Notes under the pieces: generated by a model | Seen by the model: the letters and a program-made list of their open reading frames with translations, nothing else | The model's database searches: none | What the model was told of the DNA's origin: nothing | Assembly: GCA_951812925.1 (NCBI GenBank) | Contig: OX638370.1 | Coordinates: forward strand, 103,864,897-103,928,896 | Length of the DNA stretch: 64,000 nucleotides | Direction of reading: 5' to 3' | DNA from: Calliopum simillimum | Lineage: Eukaryota > Arthropoda > Insecta > Diptera > Lauxaniidae | Part shown: in pieces, positions 11,530 to 23,479 of the stretch | Position numbering within the stretch: the stretch's first letter is position 1 | Layout of the letters: each line of letters starts with the position of its first letter | Program-made: the position numbers and the translations under genes

Positions 11530-12362
11530 AGGCTGAGCAGAGGATTAATGTGTATCTTGTTACTGCTTAGCAGTTCCTCCATGATCGAAGGCTGCAACTT
11601 GCTACGCAAAAATCTTCTGCGGCGCTCTTCACCTCATGGACTAGCGAGGTTAATAAAAACATCAATATCCATAAAAACAATGACCAAATACCTACCGTTA
11701 AGTATCCGAAAATTCACGGGGTGACACTTTCTAACCTCTTCAAATTCTCAAGGCAAGTGAAGTCTGCTCCAAATTGAGCAAAAGAAACAGTGTGCTGAGT
11801 GCCACTGCTGGAACCTCATAGGGTAAGGACAAGGAGACCCTGATTGCAACATATAAGACGATCGGGCGATCCATATTGAACTACGCCGCCCCCATCTAGT
11901 GGAGCAGCCTCCAATCTAGTCAAACTTGTGCCTTGCGTATAGCATCCGGGTGTCACCTCATGTCCGATCCAGACCACCTGCATAATGAGACAGGGCTCCT
12001 AAAAGTCAGGCCACATAATGCCTTATTAACGCAGCAGTTATTCTTGATCTGTAACAATCCTGATCATCCCTCTAATCGGGTGGTCAGCAAGCCAACACCA
12101 CACAGGTGTATTAGGGTGGACTTTAATCGTTATAGGGATGCCATTCTGGACTTCTTGCTTGGCTCTTGGGACCCTGACCCTATCGATGATACCCTCAATG
12201 ATCTGCATTGGCACCTTGCCAGTTCGGATATTGAATTACTGGCGCTCAATAAAGTGCTCAATAGCCGCCCTCCACAAATTCACCATAGTGAAAAATCACT
12301 TTCGAGGGAGGCAAGGTGCACACTCGCTCAACTTTGTTCGGGCTACTTCTCAGTGACAAAAG
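11530..12362 (+). pseudogene. Jockey-clade LINE, 3' part of reverse transcriptase, dead
   Basis: Conceptual translation with frame changes gives successive pieces typical of the C-terminal half of jockey-type reverse transcriptases. From 11592 there is LQLATQKSSAALFTSWTSEV, then PTVKYPKIHGVTLSNLFKFS, then KETLIATYKTIGRSILNYAA and CALRIASGCHLMSDPDHLHN (the last inside an intact stretch 11933-12373). There are stops and frameshifts near 11790-11815 and 11900. The catalytic palm is missing on the 5' side, as expected for 5' truncation. It abuts an opposite-strand LINE fragment at about 12360. Confidence 0.85.
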
Positions 12363-12690
12363 CCATTAAGTAACTAGTAGAGCGAGCTCTACAGAAACCA
12401 TATTGGCGATCACTAAGTAATTCGGTAAACGCAAGATTATTCATAAAGGGAAAGTTAATAACTCTCTTCATTACCTTGGAGAGCACTGAACATATACATA
12501 TTGTAATGGTCCGATTATTGTTTTGTGTAACCTAATTTTTTTTTCGAAACTGGCAAGACATTATGGATGGAGACTTGCCACAAGTGTAGGGAGTGCTGAA
12601 AAGAAGTGCTCAATACATGGGCAGATATGCCATCTGGCTCTGGCACTTTATTGAGGTTTAGAAAGACACTCTTCATCGCTCTCGTTCAAA
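12358..12690 (-). pseudogene. LINE reverse transcriptase fragment, minus strand, dead
   Basis: Reverse-strand reading gives SVFLNLNKVPEPDGISAHVL (about 12615-12672), the N-terminal RT motif usually seen as LNxxKAPGPDGIP. After a frameshift comes LSKVMKRVINFPFMNNLAFT and then LLSDRQYGFCRARSTSYLMA (about 12360-12480), the RT block preceding the catalytic palm. The style fits I/R1/LOA-group LINEs more than jockey. It is head-to-tail against the + strand jockey fragment, so two independent insertions met here. Confidence 0.75.
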
Positions 12691-14999
12691 GGTAAATCCT
12701 TGGCATATTGCAGGACTTTCTCTCGATGTTGAGTGACAGTTGGTTGCTATTAGATAGTGCAGAATTCTTAGAAAAGCCTCTACTGGGCGGGACAAGAGGT
12801 TAATCGCAGTAAGGTCGGTAGAACGGGAAGGACAGTCACATAAGAGCGAACAGTTGTGGGGACTATCTTCTCGGATTGGTGCTCAAATGATTCGGAAACA
12901 GAAGTTCAATAAGATGATGGAGTAACCCGAACGAAGTTGTGCAGACTTTCGCTGTGTTCATTAAAAACTGTTTTTTTAAACGTACTTATTTGATGACTTG
13001 TATTCCACTTGGGCTTGTTGCCTTTGATTCTCTGTTTCGCTGTGTTATTCGTGGCAGAGTAACGCAATGTTTTGGTTGCGATAGCACAAAACTGGTAGAT
13101 AAAAGATACGTGCGGCGCGCCAACTACTGAGTTGTGTGGTGTTTGGTGGGACGACATGCGACTCTGAAAGTCGGTCGACATATACAACACAAAATCGTCA
13201 GCTTAACATTGCATGAAGTAAAAAGTTACGTTTTTTGTTGCGAGAGTTTTGTTTTATTTTCTACACGAAATTTCGTTTATTTTTTTTTTGTCGCCGCTGT
13301 GCCCTAATCACCTTTTCCACTACTTCATTACTGCGCGTATCTAGCAAATAAATGGTAAGAGTATATGAGAGTATCTTCAGCTCATAGCTAAAACACTGCT
13401 ACAGCTTTGTTACTGGCACATTTGCGACACTTTTTTTTTGTGTATTTTTATTTTTTTTTTCCCCACTGCAACTCTCAACACTTGATGATTTTGCAGTGCT
13501 GCCGAATTTGTATGTGTTTTTGTATTTCATAGATACTCGTATGTAAAAATTTTAACCCTTTTTTTTGTATGTACGAGTACGATTACGAAGGTGGCACTAG
13601 CGGTGTGGTTTGCCCGATGATTACAGTAATAATTTTTATGCTGATGCTGCTGATGTCGATGATGATGACGATGAGTGTGTTGCTGTTGGGATTGTATTTT
13701 TAATCTAATGATTTCTATCTTTTGCTTTGACTTTCTTGGCACAATATGAAAATGTTTGTGTATCCATGCAGCAGTTTCTCAACACACACCGATACAGACA
13801 CACACTGACACAGCTATAAAATGATTTCGGCAACAAACTTTAAGCTCATGAACAATTTCCATTGTAGCTATGAGTTGTAGAAGAAAAAAAAAAAAAAAAC
13901 AGTTTTTTAGTTTGTTGCAATTGTTTAACCTCTTGAAGTTGTTGTTGTTGTCGTTTTTGTTTCTGTGTGATATTCTGTCTGTTGGTCGTTTGGCCAACAA
14001 CAACAGCGACTTCTACTCTATCGAGCAAAGCCAACGACCTTTTTGTATTTCTGCAATTGCGGTTAAGCGTTTTCATCTTTTGCTTTTCCATTTTACTTTG
14101 TTGCTGCTTTTTTTCCTCTTTTTTTTTCTGTTACCGCTCTTCCTCTTCTTACATTCGTTTTTCATTCCTCATCTTATCTTGTGTTTCTCTTAATTTTCAT
14201 ATTTTTCCAATTCGATTTTTGTTTTTGTTTTGCTATGTTTGCCACTTTGCGAAAACCCTCTCCCCTCCCACCTCATTTTCATTTTTTCTCTTAGCATTTG
14301 TGCTTCCCGTCCAGTCCCATATCAACGTCCCGTCCCACTGTCATCCACATCATCCATTCGCATTGGACCTGCGCGCTTTCATGATGGATTGCTTCTACTA
14401 ACTACTGATGCTGCTGCTGAGTGGCGGATGTTTCTGGAATTAAATGTGAATTCTGTGACGCGCTAAGAATTTATTTCGCTGGCAAAAGAGCAGGTTGCAC
14501 TCCCAAACACACGCGCACACACATCCATCCATCCATATTGGGAATGTCCTTTTTGAGCATAAGGAAACGTTTAGTGAAAAAGTTTTGTTCACATTAAATT
14601 TGCAAAAAAAAAGAAGAAAAGTTGACGAAATGTGCGAGATTTAACAGCGAGTTGAAAGTAGCGAGAGCACAGCAGGCAACTGACATCTGACAGGCATGGC
14701 TTTTGACTGTCGTGTGGGACGTTGTGTGCTTTATTTGAGATACGTATGTATGTCTGTACAATGGGAATGTTGAGGATTGAATTTTCTCTAAAAAGTCAAA
14801 GGGCGAATGTGCCAAATAAAAGTCAGAAATTAAAGAAAGAACATTTTCTCTTGAAGAACTCAAGAATCCGACTCGCACAATAAACAGCTGATGAATGAAT
14901 GAAAAACTACCTTTATCACAAAGTATTCCTTTCACACATCAAAATAAAATTGTGATGAAATGGAGTTGAAATTTAAAGTAAAAAATTAAATTTTATGGC
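12691..14999. other. Gene-free stretch with microsatellites and pyrimidine tracts
   Basis: Features are low-complexity only: CTG/GATGAT-type trinucleotides at about 13638-13682, a long pyrimidine-rich tract at about 14090-14330 that produces spurious Phe/Leu-rich frames, and CATC and CA runs at about 14510-14535. No coding exon is supportable. If the promoter call at 8196 is right, this is inside Su(z)2 intron 1. Confidence 0.5.
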
Positions 15000-15069
15000 T
15001 TTTTTTTTGAAAGTTATGTGCCATAACAATTAGTTATTCGACCGATATTAATTTTTCAACTTATTGTCA

Positions 15070-15175
15070 TTTATTTTACACCATCAAGTAAACTTGTTGC
15101 AATAACAGAACCCCATTTAATTATTTTCTAACAAAATTAAAGGCAATTCACTTTATGACATTACTTTTGACTTTA
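15070..15175 (+). mobile_element. Partial relative of the 248-bp TA-target MITE
   Basis: The words ACCATCAAGTAAACTT, AACAGAA, TAACAAAAT and TATGACATTACTTTTG occur in the same order and spacing as in the intact element at 24125-24372 (which has ATCATCAAGTAAATTT, GAAACAGAA, TAACAAAAT and TATGACATTACTTTTG). The terminal TGAGCC repeats are not found, so this is a degraded or diverged copy. Confidence 0.5.
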
Positions 15176-15689
15176 TGGACGTTAAGCAGTGTCGGTCTCT
15201 ATACAAAAAACAAAAAAGTTTGGAAAAATCGCCCCTTACTTAAAGGTTAGCTTAAGAGTATCTAGGAAACAAAAAAATTTTTTTTTTTTTTTGATCACTC
15301 TAAAACAGAAAAAATGGTATTTTTTCCATAACTTCGGCAGATGAAGCCCAATATTTAAACATTATATATCAATGCAAAGGGCTTAATCAGACTTCATATT
15401 GTTGCTGGGCCACCAATGTCATATTCGACTTGTACGATATAGTTTCTCTGGTTTGTATTCCCCTAAATGCCTCTTTTTATATATAATTAAAGTGCTAATT
15501 AAAGCCCAATTAAGCCCTTGACAAAGATATATAATTTTTATAAATCGGACCCCAAAAAAAAAAAAGAAAAAAAAAATCCTCAATATCGGACTAATTCTGC
15601 TTTTTCCTAAAAGTACATTTTACTTAAACGTTAAATCCAACATTGTGACCGTCAATTGTCATCTATGAACAGAACACTGTGAAGTTTTG

Positions 15690-16870
15690 AGCACCCTGTG
15701 TCATTTTGTGTGCCTTTGACGGCTTTTGGAAGCAGACAAACTCAAAATAGGCGTTTGCTTCAGTAATGATCTCTTCATTCGACCCAAATCTCTTACTGTC
15801 CAGCCATTTCTTAAGGTTTGAAAATAGAAAATAGTAGCATGGGCTAAATATGGAGAATATGCTGGATGGAGTAGCAGTTCGCAGCCCAATTTAGCGATTT
15901 TTTTCATGGTAATTCTCTTCTCAAATGCGTGGCCATGATCTTGTTTGCCGACAGACCCACCTTGGCCCACTTGTGCATGTTCTATAAAAGAAACGTCATG
16001 TCTTGATTGTTTCTTGCTCTCTGGTGGATCTATGTTTCGTTCACGGCAACAAAAATGTGGAAAAACTCATATGAATTCCGCCAAAAAGTAGTTATAGGGT
16101 TGCGCTTATTGTCGAGTGTGAGCATTTATCGATTTGATAAATTTTTTGAAAAAATAAAAAAAATATTCCAAAAATTCTGAAAAAATTCACATGTATTTTT
16201 TGGACAATTTAAAGCATTTTTTGTCAATATGCACTTTTTTCGTCAGATGCCTTGCTTCTGCGTAAAAAAGCTTTTTTCCGACCTCGTTACTAAAGAACGT
16301 AAAAAAATTGATTTTTGGAACAGAATATTATCCATACCCAAAAAAATAAAAAAATTTTAAACGCGAAAATGTTTGCAAGAACATAATCTTTATTTCTAAA
16401 GCACTCTTGGGTATCCATTTTATAATGAAAAAAAAGTTATGACCAAAAAACATGTTTTTTTTAGCCAAAATAAGCCTTCAGTAGAATCAAAATTGCTCCT
16501 TTGGTGTTTCTAAGAATGAAAAAAAAAAAAAAATAAAAATTATGCAGATATCGTTTTTAAGAGTCCCTCTAATTTTTGAGTCGGTTTCGGGATGAATCTA
16601 AATTTTGACCCGGTCTAGTGAGCTTGTCCAAATATTCATGCGTAATGTTATGTACCTGCTCAGCAAAGATGCTTACATCCTCAGTTATTTGACGCACTTT
16701 GATTCTCTGATTGTCCAATATCATTTCATGAAAGTATCGACAATTTCTGGCGTGACGACTTATTTCGGAAGAACTAAATCTTCGACGCAACTTGCGCTAG
16801 TATGACCCAAAGAAACTCAGTAAACCACTTCTTAACCATTGAAGTTGATGCTGCGGGATCCCCACATTAT
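15690..16870 (-). pseudogene. Mariner (Tc1/mariner) transposase, dead, minus strand
   Basis: Reading in reverse from about 16860: SMVKKWFTEF (DNA-binding helix region), then 16790-16569 with MILDNQRIKVRQITEDVSIF and VHNITHEYLDK, the N-terminal paired-like domain of mariner transposases. After an alien or unalignable stretch (about 16110-16560), pieces like AKVGLSANKIMATH and then KLGCELLLHPAYSPYLAHAT follow. The family has YSPDLAPSD at this last site, so the third catalytic Asp of the DD34D triad is lost. Stops and frameshifts are numerous. Ends are not resolved. Confidence 0.8.
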
Positions 16871-18667
16871 TCATCAAGCCTTTTCTTGTTTTTGGTGATG
16901 GTATTTTACCCAAAAAATAATGCCTTATCAGCTCGTGAAATTCACTTTCCCATCTTCACTTAAACTTAGAATAATTAGGCAATAACCGAACGTTAGTCAC
17001 TGTATTTTACAGCAAGCTATGGATAGTGCTAATTGATATCATGTATAAAGACATGTAAGCAATGAGAAATTTGTTACGAATCACAAAGTCTATAAACGCG
17101 CGGAGTGAAATTTTAAGCAGATATTCGCATCGCACAGATGAAAAGCGGGGTTTTGATATTCGGTGGTCAAATAACTATACATTCGAAACGAATACAAAAT
17201 TTGTAAGGAAAATTTGTGATTTTTCTTTTTTCTTGGTCTTGGTTTGCTTATCACTCATTAATTTTGCGGCACAAATTAGAACCAAACCTTCAACAAATTA
17301 AGCAATGTAATAATTAAGAAGGATTGAAACTTTTTAATTCTACCTGAAAAAGAGTCATATTTTTGGATAAAAGTCTGTTATGATTTTGCTTTTATATTGT
17401 TCTTTGAAAGAGTTAAAAGCGGACAAAAAATAGATTCAATTACTGTGCTTTTAACTAAGCATGAGATCCTTCGTAGTTTTACTTGACACAGAGACTTGCC
17501 GGATTGATAACAGGTACCGCCGAAACACTTGGCATTGAGGCAAGAAATCGACGTCTTGTTACGAGAGAATTATTATATTAAAAGATTGAAGAATAAGTTT
17601 TCATTTTTTTTCCAACTCTTTTCATAATAAAGCTTAAGTTTTGGTACACATCTAAGCCTAGAAATCATCATTCTATATCAAGAGTAAACCATCGACTATG
17701 TTGACCATTTAGTTTGAAGAGGGATGCATACCTACTTGTGAACGTTAATATTAGCAGAACCTTTGAGGTATGCAGTTAGATTTTTTCCCAAAATCGTATA
17801 TATGTAATTATCTTTTGAATCTTTTCATCTCTTTTGTGTTACTTCTAAGACAATCAAGTGTCAAACACATCAACACGTCATGCAATGGCGTTAAAAGTTA
17901 TGGCCTAATTATGACATAAGTATCAGCATTATCGTCACTTTTCAAAAACATCTCACAAATATAAAGAAATTAAAATAAAAATAACACGCACAAAACTCAC
18001 ATTTTAATGTCATCATTTAATGGGTGGCGTTCTTCTTTTGACGATCACGTGTCAACGTCATAACTCTGAGCGCAGCTGACTTTCGAGATCATCAACAAGA
18101 TTAATAAAGATAAACCATACAAGCAAATGAAATCGTTTCAACCAACCAACCAACCGATCAAGTTGAATTTATCGGATCCAGCAGCATCGAGACAAATGAG
18201 TTGGAGTTGAAAAGATGCGCGATTACGACTGCGCTTTCGTGTGCGGGACTTCAAATGAGATGAGCATTTAAAAGGGATCAATTAATGTGTTTTGAGTTGT
18301 CAGTTCTGTGTTTTGTTTCTTTTCTTTTCAGTTTCATTGTCAGTTGTTATTTGTTTATGAGTCCGCTAAATGCTGAGAACGGTTGGTTGGGTCATTAAGA
18401 AAGATGAATGCCACGCGCGTTGTATACGTATCCTTTAGTCGTTCAAATGTTAATTGATTTAACGCCTTCAAATAATTTACTCTTTCAAAGGAATCACTAA
18501 AAGGATTTCTTTGTGATTGTTAACAGTGGCTTACCGGAGCATATTTTGCCACCCGGAACGAACTTTCAGCGATTATTATCAAGAAAACTCAAAGTTCCAT
18601 ATCTAGTTTTCGTCCCTGAGTGCGTGTCAATCGGGATGGTGGCCCCATTTTCCTCTTGATCTGTATA
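16871..18667. other. Gene-free stretch
   Basis: No gene or element boundary is recognised. A CAAC tetramer run occurs at about 18141-18155. It lies within the putative first intron of Su(z)2. Confidence 0.4.
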
Positions 18668-18780
18668 TAGGGGAAGGGTACCGGGTGTGGGCACTTTTTT
18701 GTTTTTGACTAATAACTTTTGACCAAATGTATATTATTATTATAAGTATGAATGGAAAGAATGAAAGCTAGAGCCCTTAG
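18668..18780 (+). mobile_element. Solo left end of a pogo/Tigger-like element
   Basis: TA followed by GGGGAAGGGTACCGGGTGTG resembles in layout the left ends of the elements at 57619 (GGGGAGAGTCACCGGTTATG) and 58696 (GGGTAAGGGAGGGAAATATG). A subterminal ATAACTTTTGA word nearby is also found inside the 57619 element near its right end. No matching right end is seen, so the element is probably truncated. Confidence 0.4.
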
Positions 18781-19830
18781 CTAACTGCTGGTAAAGAAAG
18801 TAAATTGATTTCGTCAGTTGGAAAAATTATATCAAAAAAATAGTGAACGCAATCACATGGAAAAGAAACTAAAATTAATTAATTAATCGCTTGTTGCCCT
18901 GAAACCACACTTGATTGTCTTCGGCGTCAATGCCAGATCAATTGTTTTGCAGACTAAGCCGGCTAGGTGACGTAATTTCTAGCCCTTGTTGACGTTACTC
19001 TTTTGCCAAGCATGCATTTTTGAACCAATCCATGCCCGCCATCTGCTCATCGGCCCACTTGTCTGGAAACCGAAATTTTTGCAAAGTGGTATATCACCTT
19101 ACCACCCACGCTTAATGAAAACCACTTTTTTCTGCGATATCTTTAACGGGCCTATTGGTTCTTTACATTCCACTAAAAAAGCGTAAAAAGACACAGGAAC
19201 ACAAGAACGTAATTTCAGAATATTAAGAAAGTTCAAAAAATTTTAAAATGTCGAAAAATCTTGAAAAAACTTGAAAAATGTTGCAAAGAGCTGAGAAAAA
19301 TGAAAAATATTTCGAAATTCGTTAAACGTATCGAGCCCTAATCGCCAAGAAGACTTAACCGACACGATTTCAGATTTTCGTTTTTTGATAGAAATCGATA
19401 ATATGCGACCATATGCATCTTCTCTTCAAATTTCATAACTGCAAAAATTACCATTACGAAGTTATACGGAAAAATATTTTGACTTTTGTACTACAATGTA
19501 TGAAAAGAAATTTCAAAAAAAGCTTCTACTGTAAAATTTGTTTTTTGTCGGTTGAGTCTTTTTGGCGGTTAAGGCTCGATATGTTTAGAAGTCAAAACAG
19601 GTTGATAGTCTCAAAAAACCGAGCAAAATGTGAATAAAGACGATATATGTATGTTTAGAGTTGAAAACTGTTGAGATAGCCGAACTGGTTAGAAGGTAAA
19701 AATGTTAAAAAATTTTGCACAATATTAAACTTAAGAAAATCTTCAAAAACACGAAAATCTTTATATAATGGTGATAAATCGATAAATGTATAAAATATAC
19801 GCATTTTCCAAGTGACGAACGTGATCGTCG
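18781..19830. other. Gene-free stretch
   Basis: AT-rich DNA with degenerate TTGAAAAATC-type A-rich repeats at about 19215-19330. No coding or RNA gene is seen. Confidence 0.4.
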
Positions 19831-20707
19831 CACAGTGTGAGATTTTGCCAATCTAGGACGTCAAAATTCAATTATAGCCGTAGTTTCAAAGATATCAAGT
19901 TAAAATTTTGTGTATGTGCTTAAATTCTTTATGCGGAGATTTGGTTCAGAGATGAAAAAATCGGACAAAATCTACTTGCACCTCCCATACAAATGTGCCT
20001 TTTTTTGTAAAAAAATTAAAAAAAATTGGTTGTAATGAAGATATCAACTTGAAAATGTGTATTTACCATTTCAGTGATAACTGAATTCTACTGCCAAAAA
20101 ATGGGAGTGATTAAAAAAGATAACATAAATTTTTTTTTCATGATTTCAGTGCAATTGTTCATTATAACACTTCAGTCATTGTAAAAAAAGTAGTCTTTGG
20201 GCAAAAAATGGGCAAGATTTTATTTTTCAAGTCTATTCTATGAGTATGTATGCTCATCCTGTATGCATTATCATAGCCTAACCACGCTCAACTTGTAAGT
20301 TATAGTCTATGAAAGATTCAAGATTTTTGAAATTTGTCTTACCTTTTAGCTGATTATTAAATAATTTGATTAAAATACTTAAGTGCAAATGTAAGGGTTG
20401 TGTATAGCAAACGTTTTTAGCAAATGTATTGGCCTTTAATGCAAAAAACTTTTTGCCAAAAAACAAACGCGCACAACTTTAATTTGATCGCTCAAAGTTT
20501 TGTTATCGACGCAAGCTTGAAAATTTGTTTTTGCATGCTGTTCAATAGTACGTGTCTGATAGCTGTCAATGACATTTCTTTTATTCTCTTTTATGCTTAT
20601 TTTTGTAATTATTGGGGTCTTTTCTAACAAATTACAAAATATGATCGATTTTCAAGCACATTGTTCTTTTTCATTTTGACGTCCCAGATTGGCAAAATCT
20701 CACACTG
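19831..20707. mobile_element. TIR element of about 0.88 kb with CAGTGTGAGATTTTGCC ends
   Basis: The left end (CACAGTGTGAGATTTTGCC, then AATCTAGGACGTCAAAAT) is matched by the reverse complement of the right end (CAGTGTGAGATTTTGCC, then AATCTGGGACGTCAAAAT), a TIR of about 37 bp with one mismatch. The interior has no recognisable transposase. The flanks share CGTCG, but the exact duplication length is unclear. Superfamily unassigned. Confidence 0.75.
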
Positions 20708-20989
20708 CGCGTCGTCCACATTTAAAATGCAAAAAAAAGTGGAAGTAAAACATATTTCAATTTTAGTTTTTACTTTATATTACAGCTCTTAGGAAGCACT
20801 ATAATTAGTGTCAACGTTAATATCAGGCGAAGTCCTGGTTCCAAGACAGACGCAAAAGACACAAAACGAACGTGACAAAAATAGAAGTAGTTTTCGTGCC
20901 TATTTTGTTTGATTCAAATATCTTCTGTACTTTTCTTTGTTTTGATCATAATTTGAATCGATACGTGACAATATGAACGTGACATTTTT

Positions 20990-21370
20990 TCCACCATACA
21001 AATTTTAAATTGAAAATCTTTCAAAAAACCAGGATTTCCCAGTGAATATTGTTTCTTGATAAGTTGAGGTGTCATCACCAATTTTTCCAAAGGATGTCAT
21101 TTGTCCCTATCCTATATACTAAGTCTCATTTTTCCAGTGAACATTATTTGTCCTGGCACTATGTACACATGTATTGAATCTCATTCATGTTCGTTAAATA
21201 TTTTCAGAGATATTTATGATGATGTGATTTTTGTGGGGGCGTGATACCCCCATTTTTTCCAGTACACAATATTTGTCTTAGTGCTTTTTAAATATGTACC
21301 AAATCTCATTCATGTCGCTAAATAGTTTCAGAGATATGACGATTTAAATTTTTGGCTCACGGTTTCCCTT
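20990..21370 (+). repeat. Diverged tandem repeat with GGGGGCGTG core, locus 1
   Basis: Units of roughly 110-120 bp contain ATGTACCAAATCTCATTCAT, then a TTTCAGAGATATGACGA-like block, then a G-rich GGGGGCGTG...CCCCCATTTTTTCCAGT palindromic core. The same unit is seen at 24965-25500. It is non-coding. Confidence 0.65.
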
Positions 21371-21479
21371 TCGGGTTAAAACTGCAACTAGAAATCTAAA
21401 TTTTCATTGTTCTGAGAAAAAAGCGTTTTAAGTTTTTCGAAATTCCTTTTTTTGTATGGGATTTTCAAGTTTTCTGCTT

Positions 21480-21670
21480 TTTATTCTGGGATAGAAATAC
21501 GAAAAAAGAGAAAGTATAGAAATGTTGAGAAATTCAAAAAATTTTGGAGACTTGAAAAAAATCGAAAAAGATTGAGAAACTTCTTAAATTAAAGAAGTCG
21601 AGAAAATTTTAAAATATTGAGAAAATCGGAAAATATTGAGAAAGTCGAAAAATGTTGAGAAAAATTATGC
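21480..21670 (+). repeat. Degenerate A-rich TTGAGAAAATCG repeat
   Basis: About ten imperfect copies of TTGAGAAA(A/G)TCGAAAA-like words lie head to tail. Low-complexity DNA without coding character. Confidence 0.5.
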
Positions 21671-23035
21671 AGTCTTTCAAGATATACCGTAAAGGACATT
21701 TGAATGATGATTTTAATCCACATGGCAAATATATTGAAATACAAATTTTATCGCAATCTTCACTAATTGATAATCCTTTAGTTTGCACGTGGATATTGAA
21801 ATATTCATTCCCGAATTTCATAAAAGATCCAACACACTGATGTCAAGTCCAACTTCATAAAAGTTAAAAAAAAAAAAAAAAAACCAATTCAGTGATATCT
21901 TAACAGTGGCATAATCGCAGAATAAATATATAAGTTTTCCTTATATAATGGGGGTAAAAGCTCGTAATTAGGCAATACAATGTTTTTTGTTGATAACATT
22001 TTCTCAGCGGTGTCCTTATTATCATTCGAAAAAAATATCACCAGTAGAATTTTGTACAAACGCATTGCTCGTATGTTAGTAGCATTTTCTATGCGTACCA
22101 GCAATTTTACGTTCTGCCAATATCTCTTCAAACACTCAACGCAATCAATAAAATCGATCGAATTCTCCATTAATTCCATTTCGGTGATGGTGGTGGTGTT
22201 AAAGTCTGATCGACGACGATCTACAGCAGCGATAACGCATTTTTTTTGTTTTTTGTTTTATGGTTTTGGGTAAAATTTGAAATGAACTTTAACGAAATTT
22301 TTTGCTTTTTTTTTTTTGTTTTGAAGATAATTTTTTTTTTTATGAACGCTACGTTTTATTTCCATTCCATTCAGTTCAGTTCGGTTTGATTCAATCTAAT
22401 CTTTAACTCAACCAGAGCAAATGTAAAGAATGCGCTATAGTTGTTGTTGTAGTTGATAGTGTTATTGTAGGTTTTACGGCTGCTTGAGTGCCGACAGTTG
22501 TAACGATCAGGCAGACTGACGACGACTGATCGTCAAGTGATCAAAAGAGCCCAACAAAACGACTGACGACGGCACACAATAATTATATGCGATCTCAGCC
22601 GCGTTTTCATATGGAAATTATTAGAGGCGCGCGTTAATTTTATGGATTTATTTTTTTATCTTTGAGATTTATTTTTTTTTTGCTTTTCATAATTTTTTAT
22701 TTTTTTTATTGTATTGATTTTGTTTATTAAAAAAAAATATTTATGAGTTATTTATTCATTTTTTGTGCAAAAATTATTAGTTTATTTTAAAGCAAAGATT
22801 TAAAGAAAAGAAAATTGCAAAATTAGCGCCATAAATCAAAAAGGACTGTTGATTTCTGAGCGATCCGGGGATAAGTTTTGTGTTTTCGATTAAAATTAAG
22901 AGTATAAAATCGGACTTAGCCACTGGTGACTGTTATATTAAAGCGTGGGTTGTCAGAGTTTGACTCTGTCGTAGTGAGTCTGCAAACAGGCTCCCATCAG
23001 GTAGTTTTTCTTCTTTCTGCACAACTCTTCTTATA
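21671..23035. other. Gene-free stretch
   Basis: No supported gene. Poly-T and poly-A tracts are at about 21867-21884, 22305-22345 and 22660-22740. Short overlapping frames on both strands at 21889-22273 do not match anything known to me. Confidence 0.45.
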
Positions 23036-23295
23036 AAAGATATTACCATAACTAAATTAAAGGGGTTAGAATACAGTTTTCAAGTTTCACCGCGCTCCAT
23101 AAGGCCTATTGAGCAAACCCTGACTTCTTTTTTCTTTAAGTAGCGAAGTTTGTGTCTTGGTAGACTGTTATAATGAAATATAACATACTCTGCCTTTTCC
23201 TCCTCTTCGTTACGAAATCTACAGAACTCATTCTGGACTAGTCCCATGTTGAAGATATGCTTCTTAACTGGGTAGTGTCTCGTGAGGAATTACAT
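23036..23295 (-). pseudogene. LINE C-terminal RNase H-tail fragment, minus strand
   Basis: Reverse-strand reading gives TRHYPVKKHIFNMGLVQNEF, then CRFRNEEEEKAEYVIFHYNS and LPRHKLRYLKKKEV. This is the region near the C-terminus of non-LTR retrotransposon pol proteins that usually reads TGHCxLxKHxxxMGLxxxxxCRxCxEEEETAEHLLCxCPAL. Some cysteines are lost and there is a stop downstream. It could be the 3' end of the same kind of LINE as 12358-12690. Confidence 0.7.
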
Positions 23296-23479
23296 AACAG
23301 TTCGTATACCTATTCTGTTCATCATAAGTAACTGTTGTCTTTTGTTTGGAAAACGTCCATCAAATTATTTGTATTAAATTTAAATTTTAATTTGTTGCCA
23401 CTCACGACTACCGCTGGTAATTGGGCACGTACTGAACAAGAAAAAAGGTTCTGCGTTTGCTTAATATGTTAAATTGGTT

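Noticed and set aside
13846..14466. Leu/Phe/Ser-rich frames of up to 144 codons
   Set aside because: Produced by a long pyrimidine tract; not protein-like.
22998..23004. CAGGTAG Zelda-type early enhancer site
   Set aside because: A single heptamer next to a LINE fragment; expected by chance in 64 kb.
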